Assembly: GCA_026874595.1 (NCBI GenBank)
Contig: CM049321.1
Span: forward strand, 18,636,979-18,700,978
Length of the DNA stretch: 64,000 nt
Direction of reading: 5' to 3'
From: Sipunculus nudus
Taxonomy: Eukaryota > Annelida > Sipuncula > Golfingiida > Sipunculidae
Shown: positions 41,677 through 50,397 of the stretch, in pieces
Position numbering within the stretch: the stretch's first letter is position 1
Layout of the letters: every line of letters begins with the position of its first letter
Translations under genes and position numbers: made by a program
The notes under the pieces: model-generated
Seen by the model: the letters and a program-made list of their open reading frames with translations, nothing else
Told to the model about the DNA's origin: nothing
Databases searched by the model: none

Positions 41677-43218
41677 ATGGGGGATCGCCTAGCATACACA
41701 CGCCATCGCCAAGATGTCCTCAGTCTTTTCACTGGTCCACCGGGTAACAGTTACCGTTTTATGCCTTCCGATGGGAATTTCTTTTCTAACAGGTTACGAC
41801 AGAGGGGAGTGACGTGGCGAGAAGAACACATAGTTGTAGACGAATGCTCAATGTGTGCAGACAATGGAGACGATTCAGACTATATACACGATTACCATTA
41901 CCATCCCAATTACCATCCCCAACACGTCCCGGAACGGAAATATTGCCCCACGTGTCAAGAGACAGAACTGAGGGCACTGTTCACAATCGTTAAAACCTAC
42001 GATTTGGGGCAAGGGATAACGTTTACGTGGAGACCGTTGTTACGTCCAGGAGATACAGTGTTGTTTCGACACGGAGACAAGACAATCCACGTGGAAGGCT
42101 TCGGTTCCCTGTTGCGGTTGACTCTGGTAGTAAATCTCGACAGGATGCTATCTGAGGCTCAAAAGTTTAACCGCAGCGTGACCGGTTGGATATACCCAAT
42201 GTATCTCGGTATATGTCAGTCCTTGCATATCCAGATGGACCCGTACGGCACTGTGTCATTCTACGACCGCATTAACAAGGACAACGCGCGCTTCACAATG
42301 CAGGTGGCGGCCCACAGGGATAAGGCGATATCGCTGACGACAGAAGTACTGTTCAAACTGTTGGAGCACGTGATCACCGATTACCAGGATGTAACCATTT
42401 ACAACTGGGAACCTCCGCCGGTGTCTTATGACGACACTGTAGACGCAGTGACGGAATCCCCAGTGCAGCATGCCCAAGCGAACACGGGTGATACTACTGA
42501 AGCTGGTGTTGACAGTGAGGTCGGACCATCAGACGGTGTCGTGCCTTCTGACGGCAGGTTCTTTCGAGGTCATGTACGAGGGCATGACATGCTTTACGAC
42601 CGCGAGGAGATGATAGTGAAACAATGCGAGATGTGCAACGTGGATTACGAACCTGTGTGTGATGGCGTACAGGAATACTGCCCTATATGCGACCAGAGTG
42701 AGTTGGACTATCTGTTCACACTTGAGGAACGCTTCAACTTCCAACCGTATGGCACCCCCGTCTCTGATTTGATATACTTCAACTGGATACGGTACAAGCG
42801 TTTTCAGGGCAAGGTAAGGTTGACAGGACAGAACAAAGATGTACAAGTACCGGGAATGCTCGCCATGCTGGAGGATAATATTCTGACCGGCGATTTGGAT
42901 GTTTTGCTCCTGGCCGCTGAAAAGGAAAACGGTCGTATAAACGCACTGTTCCGCTATAAACAGATAAACCATGATCAAATGCACGAACTTCAACTCTCGA
43001 TGGACCCGGACGGTATGGTAACGTTTTATGGACCTTTGGTAACGCGGTATATCATCGACACCGGCGGGGTACAGGAGACCATACAAACCGACATTTTGAA
43101 TGCGCTATCGATCAAGGCATGGGATGTTGTATCATTACTTAACACAGTGATCAGGTGCTACCCGCCGAGAGACTTGTCGGGTGCGATGTACACTTATCCT
43201 CGGGAACAGGCTGAATAG
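41677..43218 (+). CDS. duplicated zinc-ribbon protein, family D copy 1
   Basis: 513 aa from ATG 41677. The protein is an internal tandem duplication. Half 1 has PSDGNFF, C57-C60/C90-C93 (CSMC, CPTC), then a globular part with LHIQMDPYGTVSFYDR. Half 2 has PSDGRFF, C317-C320/C335-C338 (CEMC, CPIC), then LQLSMDPDGMVTFYGP. Each half thus pairs a four-Cys zinc ribbon with an alpha/beta domain. Zinc ribbons bind nucleic acid or proteins; the family is not recognised. It heads a three-gene tandem array. Upstream, CACGTGACTCA (41532) joins an E-box to an AP-1 site, but the TATA box of the other copies is lost. After the TAG the frame continues for 22 acidic codons. Confidence 0.8.
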   Translation: MGDRLAYTRHRQDVLSLFTGPPGNSYRFMPSDGNFFSNRLRQRGVTWREEHIVVDECSMCADNGDDSDYIHDYHYHPNYHPQHVPERKYCPTCQETELRALFTIVKTYDLGQGITFTWRPLLRPGDTVLFRHGDKTIHVEGFGSLLRLTLVVNLDRMLSEAQKFNRSVTGWIYPMYLGICQSLHIQMDPYGTVSFYDRINKDNARFTMQVAAHRDKAISLTTEVLFKLLEHVITDYQDVTIYNWEPPPVSYDDTVDAVTESPVQHAQANTGDTTEAGVDSEVGPSDGVVPSDGRFFRGHVRGHDMLYDREEMIVKQCEMCNVDYEPVCDGVQEYCPICDQSELDYLFTLEERFNFQPYGTPVSDLIYFNWIRYKRFQGKVRLTGQNKDVQVPGMLAMLEDNILTGDLDVLLLAAEKENGRINALFRYKQINHDQMHELQLSMDPDGMVTFYGPLVTRYIIDTGGVQETIQTDILNALSIKAWDVVSLLNTVIRCYPPRDLSGAMYTYPREQAE

Positions 43219-43287
43219 GACGAAGAAGAACAGATAATTGATGACGATACTGACGATGATGATGAGAAGATGAATGAGGACTATTAA
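43219..43287 (+). other. in-frame acidic extension after the TAG of copy 1
   Basis: Directly after TAG (43216-43218) the same frame runs 22 codons, almost all Asp/Glu (DEEEQIIDDDTDDDDEKMNE), to TAA at 43285. Copy 2 has a homologous acidic stretch after its own TAG. It is a remnant or readthrough tail. Confidence 0.6.
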
Positions 43288-43456
43288 TTAAGGGGAAGTC
43301 ATATCGGAACCAGCATGTACTGTACACGTTTGTGTACACGGAATATGTAACGCAGCATGCGGCAGACGGTTCATCGGAGGTGAAGGAGAGGCCTTGCGTA
43401 ATCTGAGACGTGTCGTGAACCACATGTGTCAGCAGGTTATGTGGAACAACTCTGGA

Positions 43457-43560
43457 GCACGTGACTCACAAATGACGAGGTCTATATATTTAGTGACGGC
43501 GGGACAGTGATGTTGAGTTGGAGAGTGGAGCGGGTTGTTGAGGAGACGCCACGTATATAA
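43457..43560 (+). promoter_or_regulatory. composite E-box/AP-1 site and TATA box of family D copy 2
   Basis: CACGTGACTCA at 43457-43467 merges CACGTG with TGACTCA. TATATAA lies at 43554-43560 and the ATG at 43592, so the 5' leader is predicted to be only a few bases long. Confidence 0.65.
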
Positions 43561-43591
43561 ACGCTGTCCCAGGCATCGCTGGGCATATACG

Positions 43592-45124
43592 ATGGGGGGC
43601 CTCCGTGCAGACACACGCCATCGCCAGGAGGTTATCAGTATTTTCACTGGTCCTCCGGGTAACAATTACCGTTTCGCGCCATCCGGCGGGGCTTTCTTTG
43701 GTAAAGTGTTACGACAAAGGGGAGTCAGGTGGCGGGAACAACACATAATTGTAGACAAATGCTCAATGTGTGCAGACGATTACCTGTACCGTCCCAACCA
43801 CGACCATGCAAGGATATATTGCCCCACGTGTCAAGAGACAGAAGTGATGGCACTGTTCACAAACGAGAAAACCTACGATTTGGGGCAAGGGATAACGTTT
43901 AGGTGGAGACCGTTGTTACGTCCAGAAGATACAGTGTTGTTTCGACACGGAGACAAGACAATCCACGTGGAAGGCTTCGGTTCCGTGTTGCGGGCACTGG
44001 TTGAACATCTCGACATGATTCTATGCGAGGCTCAAAAAGCGAACCGCAGCGTGACCGGTTGGATATACCCACGTTTTCCGGGTATCTGTGAGTCCTTGCA
44101 TATCCAGATGGACCCGTATGGCACTGTGTCATTCTTCGACCGCATTAACAAGGAAGACGCGTGTTTCACCATGCAGGTGGCGGTCCACAAGGAGAAAGCG
44201 ATATCGCTGACGACAGAAGTACTGTTCAAACTGTTGGAGCACGTGATCACCGATTACCAGGATGTAGTCATTTACGGCAAGAAACCTCTGGCGGTGTCTT
44301 ATGACAACATCGTAGACACAGTGACGGAATCCCCAGGGCAGCATGCCCACGCGAACACGGGTGATACTACTGAAGCTGGTGTTGACAGTGAGGGCGGACC
44401 ATCAGACGGTGTCGTACCGTCTGACGGCATGTTCTTTCGAGATAATGTACGAGGGTATGATATGTTTTACGACCGCGAGAAGATGATAGTGATTCCCTGC
44501 AAGACGTGCAACCCGGATTACGAATGTGTGTTTGATGGCGTACAGGAATACTGCCCTATATGCGACCAGAGTGAGTTGGAGTATCTGTTCACACGTGAGA
44601 GAACAATCGGCTTCCTACCGCATGGCACCGACACCTCGATTTGGGTATACTGCAAACCCCCCTGGGATTGGTGGATACACCTTAGATGGAAACCGTATCT
44701 GCGTTTCAAAGACAAAGTCACGCTCGTAACAGAAGACGAGGTACAAGTACCAGGAATGCTCGCCATGTTGGAGGATAATATTCTGACCGGTGATTTAGAC
44801 GTTTTGCTCCTGGCCGCTCAAAAGGAAAACTGTCGTATGAACGCAGTGTTCCGCTATAATCGGATAAACCATGATCAAGTGCACGACCTTCACATCTCGA
44901 TGGACCCAGACGGTACCGTAACGTTTTATGGACCTTTGGAAACGCTGTATTTCAACTTCCGCGACGAGATACAGACGATGATACAAACCGACACTTTGAA
45001 TGCGATACCGCTCAAGGCATGGGATGTTGTATCATTACTCGAGTGTGTGATCAGTAACTACCCGCCGAAAGATTTGTCGGGTACGATGTACACCTACCCT
45101 CGGTTGTTTTCTGAGAACACTTAG
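43592..45124 (+). CDS. duplicated zinc-ribbon protein, family D copy 2
   Basis: ATG 43592, 38 nt after the start of the TATA box, gives 510 aa. The layout equals copy 1: PSGGAFF, CSMC/CPTC, globular domain with LHIQMDPYGTVSFFDR, linker, PSDGMFF, CKTC/CPIC, and LHISMDPDGTVTFYGP. It is very similar to copy 1 throughout, including flanks, so the duplication is fairly recent. Copy 2 has a Trp-rich insertion in half 2. The TAG at 45122 is followed by 13 in-frame, mostly acidic codons. An upstream non-ATG extension of the frame, from 43535, is discounted because it crosses the TATA box. Confidence 0.8.
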   Translation: MGGLRADTRHRQEVISIFTGPPGNNYRFAPSGGAFFGKVLRQRGVRWREQHIIVDKCSMCADDYLYRPNHDHARIYCPTCQETEVMALFTNEKTYDLGQGITFRWRPLLRPEDTVLFRHGDKTIHVEGFGSVLRALVEHLDMILCEAQKANRSVTGWIYPRFPGICESLHIQMDPYGTVSFFDRINKEDACFTMQVAVHKEKAISLTTEVLFKLLEHVITDYQDVVIYGKKPLAVSYDNIVDTVTESPGQHAHANTGDTTEAGVDSEGGPSDGVVPSDGMFFRDNVRGYDMFYDREKMIVIPCKTCNPDYECVFDGVQEYCPICDQSELEYLFTRERTIGFLPHGTDTSIWVYCKPPWDWWIHLRWKPYLRFKDKVTLVTEDEVQVPGMLAMLEDNILTGDLDVLLLAAQKENCRMNAVFRYNRINHDQVHDLHISMDPDGTVTFYGPLETLYFNFRDEIQTMIQTDTLNAIPLKAWDVVSLLECVISNYPPKDLSGTMYTYPRLFSENT

Positions 45125-45166
45125 GCTGAAGAAGACGAAGAAGGGCAAATGGATGAGGCCAGTTGA
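45125..45166 (+). other. in-frame acidic extension after the TAG of copy 2
   Basis: After TAG (45122-45124) the frame reads AEEDEEGQMDEAS to TGA at 45164. The DEEGQ core aligns with DEEEQ in copy 1, but the two stops fall at different aligned positions. Confidence 0.6.
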
Positions 45167-45362
45167 AAACGCGGAATGTAGTCATATGATCTCGTACACC
45201 GGACGTGTTATCGAAACCTGCAGGTACCGTACACGTTTGTACATATACATATATCCGTCATGCCACCCGCTGTTCTGGTGATACACGGGGCACGTACAAT
45301 AACAGACACACAGGGAGATCAAAGGGGGGGAGGGAGGTGCTGGTTGCTGAGGAGACTGTACG

Positions 45363-45370
45363 TATATAAA
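45363..45370 (+). promoter_or_regulatory. TATA box of family D copy 3
   Basis: TATATAAA lies 39 nt before the ATG at 45402, in a block (CGTATATAAA, then CCAGGCA) shared with copy 2. A very short leader is predicted. Confidence 0.7.
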
Positions 45371-45401
45371 ACGGCGTTCCAGGCACAGCCGTTCAGACAA
45401 G

Positions 45402-46625
45402 ATGGGGAATACATGTGGAGACCGATGCAGTTCCCCGGAGATCCCGAGTCCTGACGCAGGTCGGCCCCGCAACCCGGGGAGATACGAACCGTCAGACGGG
45501 ATGTACTTTCAGGACAGGTTGCGAGAGATGGGATTGCAATGGCGAGAACGCATACTTGTGAGAGCGTGCCAGAAATGTCAAACATCTCCGGGCATTACAG
45601 TCCCCGACGACCGTGTCACGTTCAAGTGGTACTGCCCCACGTGTGACGAGACGGAACTGACGGAACAGTTCGCAAAGGTTAAAACATATCAAGTAGGGAA
45701 GGGCAAATGTTTAAAATGGAGGCCGTGGGCCGTCCGAGGCGATGCTGTAATTTTGGAACAAGACACAGAGCAAGTACACGTCGGAGGTTGGGTTTTCGTG
45801 TGGAAAAAACTGGCCAAATATTTAGACCTATTACTCAATGAGGCCCAAAAAGCAGGCGGTAGTGTTACAGGCTGGATATACGACATTGATGAAGGACTTG
45901 GTGAATCTGTGCATATCACAATGGACACATTTGGAACAGTCTCGTTCCACGCGCGCTTAGACAAGAACAACGAATCATTTAAGGGAGACGTTGTGGTTGA
46001 CCACGAAACCGCGATCTCCCTGACAACAGTGGAACTGTGCCAGCTTCTGGATAACGTGATATCCGATTACCAGAAAGTATGCTTTATCTGCACGCCATGG
46101 AGGCCTCCTGCTGTGTCTTGTGAACACAAGATGGTAGGAGAACAGGCAGTGCGACAGGCGAAGACGGGTGCCCGTGAAAGTTACGAATGTGAGACAGAAA
46201 GTCACAATGTGTTAAACGTGCCGGGTATGCTAGTCATGTTTGAGGACGAATTTCTGAGTAGCAATCTCAACGCTTTGCTGTTGATTGCTCAACGAGAAAA
46301 CCGCAGCGTCACCGCAATGTTTCTCTATGAACGGTGGGTTTGTGACGATGACCATGTTTTGCACTTGTCAATGCATCCTGATGGGACAGTCACGTTTTAC
46401 GGGTCTTTAAAACATGTTGATGTCGGAGCCTGCGGGTACGTTGCTAAGATACAAACCGACACTGCGACAACGATATCGTTGGCGGCTTGGCAGGTTTCAA
46501 AGTTGCTTGGGTACATTATCGAAGACTACCCACTCAGAGACCTGTCCATGTGCCCTTACTCCCCGTTTGTTCGCAGGCAAGACTCTGGACGAAGAAAAAC
46601 AGTAACGGGTGGCATAGGGACATAA
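45402..46625 (+). CDS. zinc-ribbon protein, family D copy 3, second ribbon lost
   Basis: 407 aa from ATG 45402. Half 1 is complete: PSDGMYF, CQKC and CPTC pairs, then SVHITMDTFGTVSFHAR. Half 2 starts directly at VPGMLVMFED and keeps LHLSMHPDGTVTFYGS, but its zinc ribbon and preceding linker are missing, which explains the shorter length. The C terminus ends in a basic stretch rather than the acidic tail of copies 1 and 2. It is the most divergent member, so it is probably the oldest copy. A TATA box lies 39 nt upstream. Confidence 0.8.
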   Translation: MGNTCGDRCSSPEIPSPDAGRPRNPGRYEPSDGMYFQDRLREMGLQWRERILVRACQKCQTSPGITVPDDRVTFKWYCPTCDETELTEQFAKVKTYQVGKGKCLKWRPWAVRGDAVILEQDTEQVHVGGWVFVWKKLAKYLDLLLNEAQKAGGSVTGWIYDIDEGLGESVHITMDTFGTVSFHARLDKNNESFKGDVVVDHETAISLTTVELCQLLDNVISDYQKVCFICTPWRPPAVSCEHKMVGEQAVRQAKTGARESYECETESHNVLNVPGMLVMFEDEFLSSNLNALLLIAQRENRSVTAMFLYERWVCDDDHVLHLSMHPDGTVTFYGSLKHVDVGACGYVAKIQTDTATTISLAAWQVSKLLGYIIEDYPLRDLSMCPYSPFVRRQDSGRRKTVTGGIGT

Positions 46626-46636
46626 AACATGTATAA

Positions 46637-46710
46637 CGTCCCTGGGTGGGTTCGAACCACCAACCTCCCGATTAACAGCCGGACGCGCTAACCGATTGCG
46701 CCACAGGGAC
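46637..46710 (-). tRNA. tRNA-Asn (anticodon GTT)
   Basis: A 74-nt cloverleaf on the minus strand. Acceptor GTCCCTG pairs with CAGGGAC, discriminator G. A-box TGGCGCAATCGG is present. Anticodon loop CTGTTAA gives GTT. T-arm GGTGG/CCACC with TTCGAAC. It closely resembles animal nuclear tRNA-Asn. The anticodon stem has two G-U pairs, which is tolerable. It lies 11 nt after the stop of family D copy 3. Confidence 0.93.
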
Positions 46711-46789
46711 TACATGCTTTTTGTACATGAGTTTCTTCTGTTATCATGAACAGGTACTATTCCTTGATTTGATTGGCTGATGGAAAGTG

Positions 46790-46933
46790 TGACGTCACAG
46801 ACGATCTTTATAAATGCCTTTAATCCCAGCAATACATGTTGTTTTCTTTACAATCTTATTCTTAAATCTGGGGCTCACGTGACACCAAACTATTTGTCAA
46901 TACCGATCACGTGCCTGCGTAAGAGATATATAA
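46790..46933 (+). promoter_or_regulatory. promoter region of the FG-repeat gene
   Basis: TGACGTCA at 46790-46797 is followed by TATAAA at 46809. Further on, CACGTG at 46908-46913 precedes TATATAA at 46927-46933, which is 45 nt before the ATG at 46972. Two alternative starts are possible; the nearer TATA is favoured. Confidence 0.6.
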
Positions 46934-46971
46934 TAATGGTGCGTTTGTCTACAGTATAGACAGTTGGCAAC

Positions 46972-47940
46972 ATGATGGCAAACGATACTCAAGAGCACAA
47001 CGTGGCCGTGCCACAAGAAACGACGTTACACATGGTCGTTAATGCAGGACTGTCATCGTTTTATTATACAATGGAGGATTGTTATTACAAGGCTAAATAC
47101 ATGAAATGGCTATCTTGCGATGACCAGTTCTTCGTGTTTCTCGTATACGCCGAGCCCCGCCACATGCCAGATGTTATTGTACCCGTGAGTAATGGAGGTG
47201 ACAAACCTTTGGTTGGGACACCCGCCGTGAGGTACAACTACCAAGACGAACGGATACTCGTGTGCAATAACACAACTGTGGCTGACATGGTCCGAGCCGC
47301 CCGAAAAGACACCAGCACCCAAGAGTTAATCAAAGCACGCTTGATCGCACTACTGCCACAAAAACTGTGCCAAAAGCGTAACGTGGAAATGAGGATTTTA
47401 GATGGGGATGGATTCAGTCAGTTCCCCGTGGATGGGCAATACATCGGAAACATTTGCGTGGCGATGAGACTGGATAAAAAACCAGGGGTAGCTGATAGCC
47501 CGGCACGCGTACCTGAAAATAAACCAGAAACTACGCCTGCATTTAACTTCGCTAGTGATGGTAAATCTACGGCGGGATTTTCGTTTGGTCAGAATGCGTC
47601 CTTTGGTAATGCAAATTCCACCTGGGGTACACCTATCAACACTGAAGCGACACGCAACACATCATCGAACGCAGGTGCCACATTGGGTACATCATCTAAC
47701 GCAGCTGTGACGTTCCCTTCATTGGTATTTGGTTCACCACAAACTTCACGTCCAATATTCAGTCAGCCTTTCAACGCGAGTACGGTATTTGGTTCACCAC
47801 AAACGTCACGTCCGATATTCAGTCAGCCTTTCAACGCGAGTACGACTTTCGTTTCGCCATTTAACAAGACTGTCACCACGACGTCTTCTAACTCGTCAGC
47901 TGGTTTATTCAGCAATCCATCCAAAATTCTCTTTCGTTAA
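46972..47940 (+). CDS. FG-repeat protein with globular N-terminal domain
   Basis: 322 aa from ATG 46972. Residues 1 to about 170 look globular and match nothing I know. From about 180 on the protein is Ser/Thr/Asn-rich with few charges and repeated Phe motifs: FNFAS, FSFGQ, FGNAN, VFGSPQ, IFSQPF, LFSNP. This is the composition of nucleoporin FG repeats, which form the permeability barrier of the nuclear pore and bind transport receptors. A 20-residue unit (VFGSPQTSRP, IFSQPFNAST) is exactly repeated, encoded by a 60-bp tandem duplication at 47731-47850. A role in nuclear import/export or as a mimic or decoy of nucleoporins is inferred. CRE, E-box and TATA elements lie upstream. Confidence 0.75.
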   Translation: MMANDTQEHNVAVPQETTLHMVVNAGLSSFYYTMEDCYYKAKYMKWLSCDDQFFVFLVYAEPRHMPDVIVPVSNGGDKPLVGTPAVRYNYQDERILVCNNTTVADMVRAARKDTSTQELIKARLIALLPQKLCQKRNVEMRILDGDGFSQFPVDGQYIGNICVAMRLDKKPGVADSPARVPENKPETTPAFNFASDGKSTAGFSFGQNASFGNANSTWGTPINTEATRNTSSNAGATLGTSSNAAVTFPSLVFGSPQTSRPIFSQPFNASTVFGSPQTSRPIFSQPFNASTTFVSPFNKTVTTTSSNSSAGLFSNPSKILFR

Positions 47941-48061
47941 ACTGGTGCGTGTGATACCACGTTTCCTGTCTGTGCTGGAGTTGCGTCATCAACAAAAGGT
48001 ATAAATAGATAAATAACATTTTATATATAACAATATAAAGACACACTGAAGAGTAAACGTC

Positions 48062-48247
48062 ATGTCAATCACAGACATGGTCGACAACAGAATAGTCCGT
48101 GGTGCTGTATACGTCCTTCGCGCCGCCATACAAGAACTGCACGAAATAGGTGACGCTATCGCTTTACGCATCCATGAGGTATACGATAATTTTTATAACC
48201 TTTTCGACCAACCTGTTTTCAACAGAAGCGCACAGGACTATTCATGA
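48062..48247 (+). CDS. small ORF, tentative gene
   Basis: 61 aa from ATG 48062, with helix-like sequence (GAVYVLRAAIQELHEIGDAI) of normal composition. AATATAAAG lies about 30 nt upstream. It starts 121 nt after the FG-repeat gene. No family was recognised, and short length makes chance occurrence possible. Confidence 0.35.
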   Translation: MSITDMVDNRIVRGAVYVLRAAIQELHEIGDAIALRIHEVYDNFYNLFDQPVFNRSAQDYS

Positions 48248-48345
48248 TTAGTATTCGGGCATTTGGTGCGGTACATACGGTGAGGATATAAAAAGGGAAT
48301 TGGTCTGAATAGCCCGGAAAGGGATCATTTGTTCTTTTATGCATC

Positions 48346-48534
48346 ATGGGAACAACATATTTGGAGACAGTGATACAGACAGCGACACAGAATTGTGATG
48401 ACGCAGGGAGGATTAATGTAACACGTGTTACACATGTTGCTAATGTGATTGTAGAAACTGAAGCTGTACAATATATGCATATTCATATATATATACGTGT
48501 CATATATACGTGTTTATGGATCATATATCTTTGA
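48346..48534 (+). CDS. small ORF, tentative gene
   Basis: 62 aa from ATG 48346, about 60 nt after a TATAAAAA box near 48284. The first 40 residues have normal composition, while the end runs through AT-repeat DNA and encodes Ile/Tyr-rich sequence. Coding status is uncertain. Confidence 0.3.
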   Translation: MGTTYLETVIQTATQNCDDAGRINVTRVTHVANVIVETEAVQYMHIHIYIRVIYTCLWIIYL

Positions 48535-50205
48535 TTAATACTGATACATTTAAAGGTGTCATTGTGTGGACGTTGTGAAATGTGAAAACGTAATTAGATC
48601 TGGTTGACATGTTATTTTTTACTGTTTATGTTTTGACATATACATGAATGTATTGTTGATTACTGGACCAAAAAAAGCGGATCCCTTGTACTGTATCATA
48701 ACACAATACAATATGGTATCCATGCAAACATGTGTCGTGTTATATGTATCAATAAAACGAAATTGACATGGTTCAACGTCATGATTATATGGCATGCATG
48801 GTGTTGTGCGTTTGTAAATATTCAAAACAAGTATGTGTTCTGTGACGCGACTGTGCATCGTCGGGTAAACAAGCGACAAACGACCTTGAAAACCCCTGCG
48901 CCTGACCTGTTTGTTCACCGGAATCTCAGACATGACGGAGTATGAGCCGTCTCGTTGAGTCACGGAAATGTAAGGAATGAAAACAGATGACGGACTGATT
49001 GTTGCCTATTTAAAGAACGGACGCCCCCATATTAATGTACATTAACCAACACGTTGGTCAGGTTGCACAGATAGCGGAAATACGTCCGTCTGTACAATGA
49101 TTAGAAAGATTTACAAGACGTATAGAATATACCTATCCTACGAAATATCTACACGTTAGGGGAGCGAGTATAGGCACATTGTAGGACGTTTTATACTGGT
49201 ACGAGTGGGGGAGGGTAGGTATTTGACAATCCCGCACGAAGAACATTCCGGATATGTGATATTCCGAGCACACGCGCGGGCTATTATAATAGTTCGACTG
49301 ATATGGGCTAGCACTAAACAGTTACCGAGCTACATGTATTACTTCAGAGGAATATGCAAGCAAATGGATAGGGTACGTTGACACATATCAGACGTCATGG
49401 GGTGCACAGATTATGTGCAAAAAATTCATGTCATACACGTGCAGTGGAGAAGATATTTAGAGGTGGATGAAATAATATACATTTATCACACCGTCCAAAA
49501 CCAAATCACAGGCGTGATATGACTTTGTGAGCTTCGATATGACACGACCGGAACATGTATATTTTCTCATGTTCACAAACATGACAGGTATGGAGAGAAA
49601 GAACAAACTGTAGGTTTCTATCAATTGTGTAACGATTGTTGAAACGTTGTGGCCTGTCGAACGACATATATCACAAATACTAAGATGGAAACATTGATAG
49701 CTGACAATATCCGACAAACAGACAGATATACTGACAAAGGTGCACAAGATGGAGACATTATGGCTTAACCAGGGTACGGGGAAGACTCGGCGGCAGAAAA
49801 TAAGCTATAGTTTATGCATATGAGGTTTATAGTTTCGGATATGGCAACAAAAAAATATGTTAATGGAGGTTCAAATACAGCGACATCTAGCGGCCAAATC
49901 CGGAACATGTAAAATACTTTTCGATATCTTAGAATCAGACATAGGATGTAGAAGTTTCAAAAGGATTATTGCAAAACTGTGGACTGTAAATGGCGTTATG
50001 TAGGACGCAAGAACCAGCAAGCAGAAGAAATTGAGTAGACTGACAAACAGACAGACAGACTGACTCCTCATGAAAGTATATAATAAAAACTATTCAATCA
50101 TTTAAACAATCTTCATATTTATCAATAAATACCTGAAATGTATACCCGTCATAGGTATGGGGGATCAGATATACCGTTTTGTTGAGACATAGGTATTCAA
50201 TACTG
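48535..50205. other. gene-free transition region
   Basis: No ORF or promoter is supported over 1.7 kb. From roughly here the sequence becomes more AT-rich and the virus-like gene set ends. No clear junction sequence was found. Confidence 0.45.
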
Positions 50206-50345
50206 TGGACGAACTGGCACTATTTTTGCAAATATGAGGACGAACAGGTCGATGACCTCATTCCTGGGGGCGAACCGGACCTGTGGAGAAACAAGTGGTT
50301 GGACGAAGAGACGAGAACGAAATGGATTTGGGGACGAATCAACCT
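50206..50345. repeat. GACGAA-rich degenerate repeat
   Basis: GACGAA or close variants recur about five times (GGACGAACTGG, GGACGAACAGG, GGCGAACCGG, GGACGAAGAG, GGACGAATC). It ends at the (TA)n run. It looks like a decayed host satellite. Confidence 0.55.
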
Positions 50346-50349
50346 GTTC

Positions 50350-50351
<2 letters not shown>

Positions 50352-50395
<44 letters not shown>
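50352..50395. repeat. (TA)n microsatellite at the left edge of the tandem unit
   Basis: Pure TA dinucleotides of about 44 bp. The same run, longer, recurs at 58018-58075 between the two copies of the 7.68-kb unit. Confidence 0.9.
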
Positions 50396-50397
<2 letters not shown>

